From Flavobacteriales bacterium (GTDB taxonomy: Bacteria; Bacteroidota; Bacteroidia; NS11-12g; UBA955): 10,853 nt of DNA. The stretch lies in contig CANFVI010000046.1 of NCBI GenBank assembly GCA_947450405.1, forward strand, positions 1 to 10,853, read 5' to 3'. The notes beneath the pieces are model-generated. The model worked only from the letters and a program-made list of their open reading frames with translations. It was not told the DNA's origin and made no database searches. Shown piece after piece: positions 1 to 7,523 of the stretch. The translations under genes and the position numbers were made by a program. Within the stretch, counting starts at the first letter, position 1. Each line of letters starts with the position of its first letter.

Positions 1-1
1 C

Positions 2-88
2 GAACTCAATCAAAAAGCTGGCATTTACCATGTTCGAATAAAAGACGAAAACAATTCGACCATTACCAAAATGGTGATGATACAGTAA
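2..88 (+). CDS. C-terminal end of a T9SS-exported protein (partial)
   Basis: Only the last 28 codons and the TAA stop lie in the window; the 5' part is upstream. The frame reads ELNQKAGIYHVRIKDENN, then STITKMVMIQ and stop. The pattern of a leucine, a short turn, (S/A)GIY, an alternating beta-strand, a second strand starting near T-K and a short hydrophobic tail is the usual end of the T9SS type A sorting domain of Bacteroidota. Such domains direct secretion across the outer membrane and are normally cleaved on export. The cargo domain cannot be identified from this fragment. A strong terminator starts directly after the stop. Confidence is high that this is a real gene end and fairly high for the sorting domain. 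Confidence 0.8.
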   Translation, partial: ELNQKAGIYHVRIKDENNSTITKMVMIQ

Positions 89-118
89 ATTAAAAAGCCC
101 CGAAAGGGGCTTTTTAAT
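89..118. terminator. Strong bidirectional intrinsic terminator
   Basis: A perfect hairpin has arms 89-101 and 106-118 around a GAAA tetraloop (102-105). The core is AAAAAGCCCC / GGGGCTTTTT. The A-run on the left and T-run on the right supply a U-tract on either strand, so it can end the plus-strand gene stopping at 88 and also the minus-strand gene stopping at 178. This fits the convergent arrangement. Confidence 0.92.
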
Positions 119-148
119 GTTTATAAATGTTTATGAAAGTTTATAAAG
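119..148. repeat. Three tandem 10-bp repeats
   Basis: Three consecutive 10-bp units are seen: GTTTATAAAT (119-128), GTTTATGAAA (129-138) and GTTTATAAAG (139-148). They share GTTTAT(A/G)AA and are followed by a degenerate GTTGTGTTTG. They sit between the terminator and the minus-strand stop codon, so they fall in the 3' untranslated region of the minus-strand transcript. No function is evident; replication slippage is a sufficient explanation. Confidence 0.7.
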
Positions 149-177
149 GTTGTGTTTGCGTCAACCCGTGTGAGCGG

Positions 178-3100
178 TCAATTCCCTTTTTTAAACTGAA
201 TGCCTTTTGATTTCAAGTAACCTGCATTACTTCTGAATCGGATAAACCAGAGCAATTTCTCTTCCAAGTAGAATTCTTTGGTGCCTGGGATTTTTGTTTT
301 CGACTTTGAAAACAATCCTAAGGCATACCATTTGTAGTAATCCCCATTTTTTCTAATTCGCTTGCTGTAGAGCGGGAAAATGGCTTTTTCTATGGCACTG
401 TCTTTATGCATATTCACATATACTTTATGCAATAACCGAGTTTCGAAATCGCCATTGGTATACCTATCTCGCAAATATGCACGGAACAAAAATCTGTGGC
501 CCGACATTTGTCCCTCAATAGCTTTGTATTTATACAGTTGCCAAAGGAAACTCATTCGGGTGGTATTGTCTTTCTTTGACCAACTATAAAGAGGAAACAA
601 CACATTGTAACTGTGGTTTGGTGCATTTTTGACCCACAACAATGGCGCAATGTGAAAACGATGCACCCCATTGTCATGCTCATTTTGAATTAGCGGCCAA
701 ATGATTGCAGTTGATTTGAAATGGATGCTCGAATCAAAATCCTGCCTAAAAAGACCATACAAAATATTGAAATGCAATTCATTATCAATATCCCTTACAT
801 AATTAAAAATTGGCCAAAACCTTATATGGTTTCGATATGGTGTTTTAATGTGCCAATACAATGGAGTAACTCCAGAAATTCGATTCTGCTCCGATGGTTT
901 ATGTAAATTATAAGTTAATTTATTGTAAAACAAAGGAAACAACATGGTTTCTCTCGAAAAACTAGTATCGATGTCTTGAATAGCTTTCCCTTGTTGTATT
1001 TCTTTTTCACTAATATAAGGACTGTTATATTCAGTACAATTAAAAAACAAAGGGGTAATGGCTGTGAATTTGTAATCACAATTTAAATTCCCAAAACCTG
1101 GAAATACTGATTTTACTCTTATTCGATAATAAATCGGCAGCAATAATGCGCGCTTTTCAAAGTTGAATTTTGTTTTTGTTTTATTCATAAAAAACAAAGA
1201 CGCAAGTACCATTGTTTTGTCTGTAGCAGTAGTTTTACTCCAATAAATTGGCAACAGATACCGGTTTTGAACCCACCCATCCTGACCTTTTTTCAAATAA
1301 TTGCTCCTCCAATACAGCGGGGTAATGGCCAAAGTTGAATGCAATATTTCTTTATTAATTGGACGACCAAAATAAGTTCTGCTCGAATAATACAGAGGAA
1401 ACAAAAAATGCTTCGACGTATTTAATCCCTTAAACTTCCAAAACAAATATCCATAAGAATTGATTGAATAAATGGTTAGATTTACATCATTTATATGAAT
1501 ATAAAACGGAAGTACCAACGATTGAGTTTCCTTGTTGTGATTTTTCCAAATCAATGGAAACAAAACCAACGTTGTGTCAGTCAAATTTTTATGCGTATAA
1601 AAAATGGGAACTAGCAATTTTATTTTTTCAGAAATGTCTTTCTGGGAACTCTGGTAATAGAAAGGAAATATTGTAAAACTACTTGATTTATTATTTGAAC
1701 TTGCCCAAAGCAGCGGAAATAAAACCCTATTAACGTCGCCATAGTCGGTTTTATGTACCCAATACAACGGTAACACACTTGAAATGGTTTCCTTAAATGC
1801 TTTGTCATATTGAGAATAGTAGAATGGCAATACCAACTTTACCCTTTCATCTGCATTATTCCAATGAAAATATAGAGGTAATATAAATTTGGAGTAATTT
1901 CCATTTTTATTGACGGATGAAAAATAGAAAGGTACAAAATTAACGCTCGACTTCATTTTGTTTTTTGTAAACCAAATAAACGGAGTTATTGCCGTAGCTG
2001 TGTCGCCACCTTTTTCTTTATACTGCGCATAAAAAGGGAAGACCATTTGAAATTGATTCTCAGGATTTTTCGAGTGCCAATAAATCAGTGCAAAGCTTCT
2101 AAAATGCGCGTTGGTTTTGGCATTGTCAATGTGCCAATAAATCGGGAAAAGGATATTTTTAGTCAGCTGTTCAGATTTTTTATGATAAAATATCATTCCA
2201 GCGTAAATTCTTTGAAGAACTACTTCCCCATTGTTGTTTTTTAAGTGCTTCCAATAAAATATCGGGAATAGTGATACTGCATCAATCCGAGATTTGTCAT
2301 TTTTGTTAATTTGTTGCGAATTGATGGACAAGAATGGAAACACAACCAAACGCGTTGATTGTCCCCTATTCCAATGCTTTGAATAACTATTCCAAAATAT
2401 CAACGGAAACAAAGTGAAGCGATTCTGCCCATACTCTTCATTGTGCTTATAAAACACAAATGGATAGAAATTGGCGGTGAACGTTTTATCCGATTTTCTC
2501 GTCCAAATGAAGGGTGTGATAGCCGAAATTGTATCCCCTTTAGAATAGTGAGAACGAAAATTTCCAAAAAGTGGAAATAAGGCAACAAAGTTCCATTTAC
2601 GCGAATTCCCTGCATAAAACAAAGGTGTGATAATTTTCACATTGGTGCCGTATTGGGAATTTCGAACATACCAAAATGGGAAAAACGCATTGATAGATTT
2701 AGAAGGTGTTTTTTTCGAAAAATAGAGCAACCCTGCATAGGTCCTCGAAAAATCATTGTCGCGGTAATCGTTTGTCCTGAAATAGAATGGAAAAACAACT
2801 AACTTTTTCGTTTCATCTGTTTTCTTCCAAAAAACCAAAGGATAAAATTGGGTAATCTTTTGATAAGTTTGAATGGCAGAACTTTCTAAACCCGGTTGTT
2901 GAAAGGTATTTAATTTCCAAACACTTCGAAAGTAGAACAACGACCAAAGTGTTTTATCTTGAGAAATACTTTTGATCTTGCCCCTCGAGTTGGCATTGGT
3001 ATCATTTTTAAGCGAATAGAAGGTTAGAAGTGGAAATACACTCACGTTCTTTTCTCGGAGGGAAGTTTTTATTCTAAAAATCGGGAATAAAGTATGGCTA

Positions 3101-3675
3101 GCGGCAAACTTATTCTTGTAATACCAATACAATGGAAATACAACTACATGCGATTTTTGCCTCACCACATCTATTTTTGAATACACAAAAAAGAAAACAT
3201 TGTTTTCTATGAACAATCCATTGTTTGACCTAGATATATTCATTAAATCAACACCCGGCAATAATGAACCAATGCGGTAAGTTTTTCTATTTTGGAAAGT
3301 ATCGGCTGAGTATTCAAATAAACTTGGATAATAAACCGTACCAATTTTGAGTGTTGTATTGTTAGGCTCAAAAGTATGCCAATACATTGGCAGTAAATGA
3401 CTATGAAATAAACTCGAATCTGTTTTTTCATAGCGCTGATAAAGACTAAACGCCAACTGCAAATCTTTAGATTCCTCGTTATTCTCCCGGTAAATAATGG
3501 GCCACAAGTGGCGATTTTTGTTTCGGGTAATTCCAACGTCGAATTTGAGTTGATCGGTAGAATCTGTTTGCGCAAGGATTTCTTGTCCCTCAAAAACAAA
3601 AAATAAACACAGCAAAAACTTTAGCAGAATACTTCTATTTTGATAAAACCAATTTTGTACGGAAGGCTTCTGCAT
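178..3675 (-). CDS. Secreted FPLYW-motif repeat protein, family unknown
   Basis: This is a 1165-residue protein. The N-terminus has basic and polar residues, then a hydrophobic stretch (about 16-29) and a likely cleavage after ILA (about residue 35), so it should be exported to the periplasm or outer membrane. The rest is built from about 39 copies of a short motif, (V/L/I)(F/T/L)P(L/F/I)(Y/F/I)(W/Y/F), such as VFPLYW (179-184), ITPLFY (349-354), LFPIYW (509-514), ITPFIW (563-568) and ITPLYW (784-789). They are spaced roughly 15-40 residues apart from residue 58 to about 1103. Between them lie polar, Lys/Asn/Ser-rich turns. The alternating hydrophobic pattern suggests serial beta-strands or hairpins, as in an outer-membrane barrel or beta-solenoid; that is inference. 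There is no hydrophobic helix after the signal and no T9SS sorting domain. It is the only minus-strand gene here and appears monocistronic. I do not recognise a named family and give no function. The start gives a good signal peptide and lies 12 nt from a promoter -7-like element. Confidence 0.88.
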   Translation of the reverse strand: MQKPSVQNWFYQNRSILLKFLLCLFFVFEGQEILAQTDSTDQLKFDVGITRNKNRHLWPIIYRENNEESKDLQLAFSLYQRYEKTDSSLFHSHLLPMYWHTFEPNNTTLKIGTVYYPSLFEYSADTFQNRKTYRIGSLLPGVDLMNISRSNNGLFIENNVFFFVYSKIDVVRQKSHVVVFPLYWYYKNKFAASHTLFPIFRIKTSLREKNVSVFPLLTFYSLKNDTNANSRGKIKSISQDKTLWSLFYFRSVWKLNTFQQPGLESSAIQTYQKITQFYPLVFWKKTDETKKLVVFPFYFRTNDYRDNDFSRTYAGLLYFSKKTPSKSINAFFPFWYVRNSQYGTNVKIITPLFYAGNSRKWNFVALFPLFGNFRSHYSKGDTISAITPFIWTRKSDKTFTANFYPFVFYKHNEEYGQNRFTLFPLIFWNSYSKHWNRGQSTRLVVFPFLSINSQQINKNDKSRIDAVSLFPIFYWKHLKNNNGEVVLQRIYAGMIFYHKKSEQLTKNILFPIYWHIDNAKTNAHFRSFALIYWHSKNPENQFQMVFPFYAQYKEKGGDTATAITPFIWFTKNKMKSSVNFVPFYFSSVNKNGNYSKFILPLYFHWNNADERVKLVLPFYYSQYDKAFKETISSVLPLYWVHKTDYGDVNRVLFPLLWASSNNKSSSFTIFPFYYQSSQKDISEKIKLLVPIFYTHKNLTDTTLVLFPLIWKNHNKETQSLVLPFYIHINDVNLTIYSINSYGYLFWKFKGLNTSKHFLFPLYYSSRTYFGRPINKEILHSTLAITPLYWRSNYLKKGQDGWVQNRYLLPIYWSKTTATDKTMVLASLFFMNKTKTKFNFEKRALLLPIYYRIRVKSVFPGFGNLNCDYKFTAITPLFFNCTEYNSPYISEKEIQQGKAIQDIDTSFSRETMLFPLFYNKLTYNLHKPSEQNRISGVTPLYWHIKTPYRNHIRFWPIFNYVRDIDNELHFNILYGLFRQDFDSSIHFKSTAIIWPLIQNEHDNGVHRFHIAPLLWVKNAPNHSYNVLFPLYSWSKKDNTTRMSFLWQLYKYKAIEGQMSGHRFLFRAYLRDRYTNGDFETRLLHKVYVNMHKDSAIEKAIFPLYSKRIRKNGDYYKWYALGLFSKSKTKIPGTKEFYLEEKLLWFIRFRSNAGYLKSKGIQFKKGN

Positions 3676-3687
3676 TTGCTAAATATA

Positions 3688-3695
3688 CAAAGATA
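3688..3695 (-). promoter_or_regulatory. Candidate Bacteroidota -7 promoter element, minus strand
   Basis: On the minus strand this reads TATCTTTG, an exact match to the Bacteroidota -7 consensus TAnnTTTG. It ends 12 nt before the ATG of the FPLYW-repeat gene, so transcription would begin only about 5-7 nt upstream of the start codon. No convincing TTG-type -33 element is visible at the expected spacing, so the call rests on one short element. Confidence 0.45.
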
Positions 3696-3761
3696 GTCAT
3701 AAAAAAATAGACCGATTGAAACAAAAGAGACCGATATTTTCTAAACTGCTTGCAAATACCC

Positions 3762-3780
3762 CAAAGTTTAACAAACTTTG
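3762..3780. repeat. Inverted repeat just upstream of yjdM
   Basis: CAAAGTTT (3762-3769) and AAACTTTG (3773-3780) are perfect 8-bp arms around a 3-bp loop, ending 7 bp before the yjdM start codon. It could be an operator or an mRNA hairpin affecting translation start. It contains AAAGTTTAACAAAC, similar to AAAGTTAAACAAAC in the larger inverted repeat upstream of the rhodopsin gene. Confidence 0.5.
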
Positions 3781-3787
3781 CTCCACT

Positions 3788-4135
3788 ATGTCAGATATCA
3801 CACCTTGCCCACAATGCGGTTCAGAATACCCTTATCCTTCAGGACTTTTAATGATTTGCCCAGAATGCGCACATGAATGGAACCCGGAAGAGGTTGAGGA
3901 AGTTGCAGCCGAAGACGGCGGTTTGATAGTGAAAGATTCTAACGGAAAAATCTTAAAAGACGGCGATACCGTTGTAATTATTAAAGATTTACCTGTAAAA
4001 GGTTTTTCAAAATCAATTAAAGTAGGAACAAAAGTGAACAACATTCGTTTGACAGATGGCGACCACAATATCGATTGTAAAATTGGTGAATTTGGTGCTA
4101 TGGCCATCAAATCTGAATTTGTAAAATTGGCCTAA
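3788..4135 (+). CDS. yjdM: YjdM (PhnA) family zinc-ribbon protein
   Basis: This is a 115-residue protein closely resembling E. coli YjdM, formerly called PhnA (about 111 residues). The N-terminus carries a zinc ribbon with Cys7, Cys10, Cys24 and Cys27 in CPQCGSEY and CPECAHEW contexts. The C-terminal KOW-like beta domain has family-typical stretches such as GDTVVIIKDL, KVNNIRL, GDHNIDCKI and KSEFVKL. The family was once linked to alkylphosphonate use by an old genetic assignment; its actual biochemical role is unsettled, and no phosphonate genes are nearby. I chose the ATG at 3788 because MSDITPCPQCG aligns with the family start. An in-frame TTG at 3716 would add 24 residues with no family counterpart, spanning the intergenic inverted repeat. 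The next gene starts 7 nt after the stop, so the two are probably co-transcribed. Confidence 0.95.
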   Translation: MSDITPCPQCGSEYPYPSGLLMICPECAHEWNPEEVEEVAAEDGGLIVKDSNGKILKDGDTVVIIKDLPVKGFSKSIKVGTKVNNIRLTDGDHNIDCKIGEFGAMAIKSEFVKLA

Positions 4136-4142
4136 TTGTACC

Positions 4143-4787
4143 ATGAACGCCAATGTAGAAACATACTTTGCAAACCTTAAGCAATGGAAACCAGAGCTTG
4201 AATTGTTGCGCAACATTGTGTTGGATTGCGGTTTGGTAGAAGAATTCAAGTGGCGCGGCCCTTGTTACACTTTTAACAACAGCAATTGTATCATCATTGG
4301 TGGATTCAAAGACAATTTTGTCATTAGTTTTTTGAAGGGAGTATTTTTGAGGGACGACCATAAGTTGCTGCAAAAGCCAGGCGAAAATTCTCAAACTGCG
4401 AGGTTTATACGCTTTACAGAGGCATCTCAGGTTTTAGAATTGGAACCCATTATCAAAACTTATATATACGAAGCCATTGAGGTTGAAAAAGCAGGAATGA
4501 AATTAGATCCCGCCGACAAACCAACTTTGGAATATATTCCTGAATTTGAAAAAATCATGTCTGAAAACGCCGAATTCAAAGCGGCGTTTGAGGCATTAAC
4601 ACCGGGCCGACAAAGGGCATATAACATGCACTTTGCATCTGCCAAGCAATCAGAAACCCGTACTTCGCGCATTATTGCCATAATGCCAAGGGTTTTTAAA
4701 GGCAAAGGCTTAAACGATTGCATTTGCGGCTTAAGTAAACGCATGCCCAATTGCGATGGCAGCCACAAGATGTTGAGCGTGAAATAA
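4143..4787 (+). CDS. DUF1801/YdeI-OmdA protein with C-terminal CDGSH iron-sulfur motif
   Basis: This 214-residue protein has three parts. Residues about 14-115 resemble DUF1801 (YdhG-like fold), with EEFKWRGPCYTF and a strand pattern ending in VISFLKG. Residues about 127-190 match the YdeI/OmpD-associated (OmdA) region, including the helix around FKAAFEALTPGRQRAYN and a basic helix. After GKGL comes CICGLSKRMPNCDGSH (193-208), an exact fit to the CDGSH pattern C-x-C-x2-(S/T)-x3-P-x-C-D-G-(S/T/A)-H. Cys193, Cys195, Cys204 and His208 have the same spacing as the 3Cys-1His ligands of a mitoNEET-type [2Fe-2S] cluster. The protein is likely cytosolic, with no signal peptide. YdeI/OmdA proteins have been linked to resistance to bacteriocins or cationic peptides in some bacteria, but the function here is unknown. 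It lies 7 nt after yjdM. The domains are clear; cluster binding is inference. Confidence 0.92.
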   Translation: MNANVETYFANLKQWKPELELLRNIVLDCGLVEEFKWRGPCYTFNNSNCIIIGGFKDNFVISFLKGVFLRDDHKLLQKPGENSQTARFIRFTEASQVLELEPIIKTYIYEAIEVEKAGMKLDPADKPTLEYIPEFEKIMSENAEFKAAFEALTPGRQRAYNMHFASAKQSETRTSRIIAIMPRVFKGKGLNDCICGLSKRMPNCDGSHKMLSVK

Positions 4788-4790
4788 AAT

Positions 4791-4831
4791 AGAAATATAC
4801 CTATTTCTTGGTACATGTATTTTATTGTACC
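4791..4831. repeat. Two small A/T-rich inverted repeats between transcription units
   Basis: AGAAATA/TATTTCT (4791-4797 and 4802-4808, 4-nt loop) and GGTACA/TGTACC (4810-4815 and 4826-4831, 10-nt loop) lie between the stop of the CDGSH gene and the start of the propeller gene. Neither has a good U-tract, so they are at best weak terminators or operator-like sites. In DNA this A+T-rich, short inverted repeats occur by chance. Confidence 0.3.
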
Positions 4832-4889
4832 ACTTTAACTTCGCTATGGCTTTTTTAGACCAATTTATTGGCAATCAGGCTTTCTTTTT

Positions 4890-7517
4890 ATGATGCAAAT
4901 TAAATTCACTACTATTTGCCGTTATGTTTTTCTATTGGCAATTTCTTTATTCCTAAATAATGTTTGTTGGGCTCAAAAATTTGATTTTCAAAGCTCTGAA
5001 TTACCCAGATTCCGAAATGGAAAAAGTATACTTTGCGTAAACAACACCCTAATTGCCGTGGGAGGTTGGCAAAAAAACGATTCCCTCACAGGAATTTACA
5101 GAAGTACCGATTCTGGCAAATCTTGGAATATAATCAACGACGGATTTGGAGGAATGCTACAGCATATTTCTTCTCCCACTAGCAGCAGTCTTTTTGCAGT
5201 AGGTCGTTCGGGCACCTTTGCAAAAAGCACCGATGCCGGAATTTCTTGGAAAGTAAAACAGATTAACAATTACTCAACCACAGAATTTACATGTGCAAAA
5301 TTCTTAACCCCACAATTGGGTTTTCTTTCAGGTTGGAATGAATATAGCAAAAAAGGAATTGTTTTAAAAACCAACAATGGTGGCGACGCATGGACGGTAC
5401 TTTGTGATACCTTATCTCAAAAAATCAATGCCATTCAGGCCGTTGATTCTTTAAATATTATTATTGCCGGCAACAATGGCAGTTTGTATTTCACTAGTAA
5501 CTGTGGTAAGTCTTGGAACACATCTAGCCTCCCTGCAAATATTAAAGGGAACAATCTTTTTGCCATTGAGATACTTCCAAATAGCGAGATCTTGGTAGCC
5601 GGCGGAAAAACATTACCAGATTCAAATCAAGTAATCATCAGAAGCAAAAATCTTGGTGCATCATTTGAAACACTGATTAACCAACAAAATTATTGTATCA
5701 ACAACATCAAATTTGCAGCAGGTATGCTCTACGGTGTTGGACAAAAAGGATTGTTCTTTCTCTCAAAAGATACTGGAAAATCACTTCAATATATTGCTAT
5801 TCCGGATAACAATACCGATGGACGTGACTTATATGGACTTTCGCTTTTCAATCCGGGTTTGGGAGCAATTTCAGGCTTGTATGGCAGAACCATGGTTTTT
5901 AAAAACCTCGATTATCAATTACCAAAATTGGAATTTATCGATGTTAAAATCTCTAAAAAGAACCAAGTAAAGTATTCGTATATGGTTGAACCTAGAGGAT
6001 ATAAATCAATGTTATTCATACATATTGGAACTTCTCCAAATACATTCTTAAAGAAAAAAATCGATGCGTTTGAAGGGTTTTCAACATTTCACCAATCATT
6101 TTTAGATACGCTTTCTTCTGGATATTACTTTGTAAAACTAGAACTGGTTTACAATGGAACCTCCATTTTTTCAAATGTAAAAAACATAAATCTCAACTTT
6201 AACACTTCCCTCAATTTTGATTTCGAATCATGGGATTCTACCCAAATTGAAACCCTGCAACATTGGAATTCAGTAGGCTCAGTAACCCGCTTAAAAAACC
6301 AACTTCCATCTATTAAAATTAAAGCCCAAACCACCTCCGAACCAGGTGCAATTTTCATTGCAAATATCAACAACAATATACTATCAGGAGGCACCCCATT
6401 TATCGGAAAACCAGACACACTATTTGTAAAAAGTGGTTATCAAATTAACAAAAAAGATTCTGCACATATTCAACTTTGGTTCAAAAATAAAGGTCAAATT
6501 TCCCATACACTGCAATGCAAATGGACCGGTTCATCAAACGACACTATCCTCGCATTCCCAGTTTATTTTCCTCAGCAATTCATTCCCGACTCATTAATGA
6601 TAGTCTGTTTGTCTACCAATTATTTTGGAGGGACAATAGACACCTCGAGTACCTTGTTTCTCGACAGCATTTGGTTCTCAGGTACAAATTCTGGAATTCC
6701 AAATTCAGGATTTCACAATTGGGTTGTTCAAAAAACTTTTGAACCCATTTTTTGGCATGCCAACAACCCATCATCGCATCCACAAAAAAACATCATTCCA
6801 ACACAAGGTGTTTTTCCAAAAAGCAAAGCTTTGCAAATGTTTGCCGACCCAGAATCAGCAAAAAACACCCAATTATTGTTAGGGAATAGTTCATCCCAAT
6901 TTCAAATGAAACCAACAATGCAAGTAAACAAAAATTATACTTCATTAAAAGGATATTACCAGTTTTCTCGCAGATCAGCTGCAGATACCTTCATGATAGA
7001 AGTTTTTGCGTTTAAGGATACCGGAATTGTGGGATTTGCAAAAAAAATCATTACCGACTCAGTGCTCAATTGGTTAGCTTTTGATTTACCTATCATTTAC
7101 AATGACACCACTCAGGCCAATGGAATGAACATTGTTTTTTCATTGAAATCAAATACCCAAAACACTCAAAATCTGGCTCAAAATTATTTCAAACTGGATG
7201 AACTTAGTTTCGAAAACCTTGTAGATTCAGCGTTCACTGCAAAAACAAAACACCTCAATTTGGAAGATCAAATTTCCATATACCCCAATCCAAACGATGG
7301 TAATTTCTCAATTGAAAACAATAGCAGCAATCCTGTTATCCAGATTACAATTTACAGTTCTATTGGAAAGCCTGTTTGGATTGCAAACAACCTTGAATCC
7401 CTCAAAAACAAAACACGCTACCCATTACAACTTCAAGATTTACCTTCAGGCATTTACATTGTCTGTGTGCAAACAAACCTGCAAAAAACTACCAAAACCA
7501 TTGTCGTACAGCATTAA
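4890..7517 (+). CDS. T9SS-exported Asp-box beta-propeller protein with two jelly-roll-like domains
   Basis: This 875-residue protein starts with a signal peptide whose cleavage is likely after VCWA (residue 28). Residues about 30-345 form a YCF48/BNR-like propeller with six Asp-box motifs: STDSGKSW (72-79), STDAGISW (113-120), TNNGGDAW (161-168), TSNCGKSW (202-209), SKNLGASF (252-259) and SKDTGKSL (292-299). An Ig-like stretch follows (about 346-436), then two similar modules, 441-597 and 604-776, each opening with a FxxW-like line (FDFESW, GFHNW) and ending in LDxxxF (LDSIWF, LDELSF); these resemble jelly-roll binding domains. The last 85 residues are a T9SS type A sorting domain with YPNPNDGNF (798-806) and SGIYIVCVQ. 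It should be secreted or surface-bound. Propeller and jelly-roll parts suggest binding rather than catalysis, but the ligand is unknown. An ATG one codon later is equally possible. The next gene starts 6 nt downstream. Confidence 0.93.
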   Translation: MMQIKFTTICRYVFLLAISLFLNNVCWAQKFDFQSSELPRFRNGKSILCVNNTLIAVGGWQKNDSLTGIYRSTDSGKSWNIINDGFGGMLQHISSPTSSSLFAVGRSGTFAKSTDAGISWKVKQINNYSTTEFTCAKFLTPQLGFLSGWNEYSKKGIVLKTNNGGDAWTVLCDTLSQKINAIQAVDSLNIIIAGNNGSLYFTSNCGKSWNTSSLPANIKGNNLFAIEILPNSEILVAGGKTLPDSNQVIIRSKNLGASFETLINQQNYCINNIKFAAGMLYGVGQKGLFFLSKDTGKSLQYIAIPDNNTDGRDLYGLSLFNPGLGAISGLYGRTMVFKNLDYQLPKLEFIDVKISKKNQVKYSYMVEPRGYKSMLFIHIGTSPNTFLKKKIDAFEGFSTFHQSFLDTLSSGYYFVKLELVYNGTSIFSNVKNINLNFNTSLNFDFESWDSTQIETLQHWNSVGSVTRLKNQLPSIKIKAQTTSEPGAIFIANINNNILSGGTPFIGKPDTLFVKSGYQINKKDSAHIQLWFKNKGQISHTLQCKWTGSSNDTILAFPVYFPQQFIPDSLMIVCLSTNYFGGTIDTSSTLFLDSIWFSGTNSGIPNSGFHNWVVQKTFEPIFWHANNPSSHPQKNIIPTQGVFPKSKALQMFADPESAKNTQLLLGNSSSQFQMKPTMQVNKNYTSLKGYYQFSRRSAADTFMIEVFAFKDTGIVGFAKKIITDSVLNWLAFDLPIIYNDTTQANGMNIVFSLKSNTQNTQNLAQNYFKLDELSFENLVDSAFTAKTKHLNLEDQISIYPNPNDGNFSIENNSSNPVIQITIYSSIGKPVWIANNLESLKNKTRYPLQLQDLPSGIYIVCVQTNLQKTTKTIVVQH

Positions 7518-7523
7518 ATAATA

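Noticed and set aside
119..148. CRISPR-like array
   Set aside because: The units are 10 bp with no spacers; this is a simple tandem repeat.
3243..3599. Alternative-frame open stretches within the FPLYW-repeat gene
   Set aside because: They are shadows of the long minus-strand gene, with no start context or protein features of their own. The same holds for other short stretches between 380 and 2615.
3716..3787. In-frame TTG extension of yjdM by 24 residues
   Set aside because: The ATG at 3788 matches the family start. The extension has no counterpart in YjdM and crosses an inverted repeat in the intergenic region.
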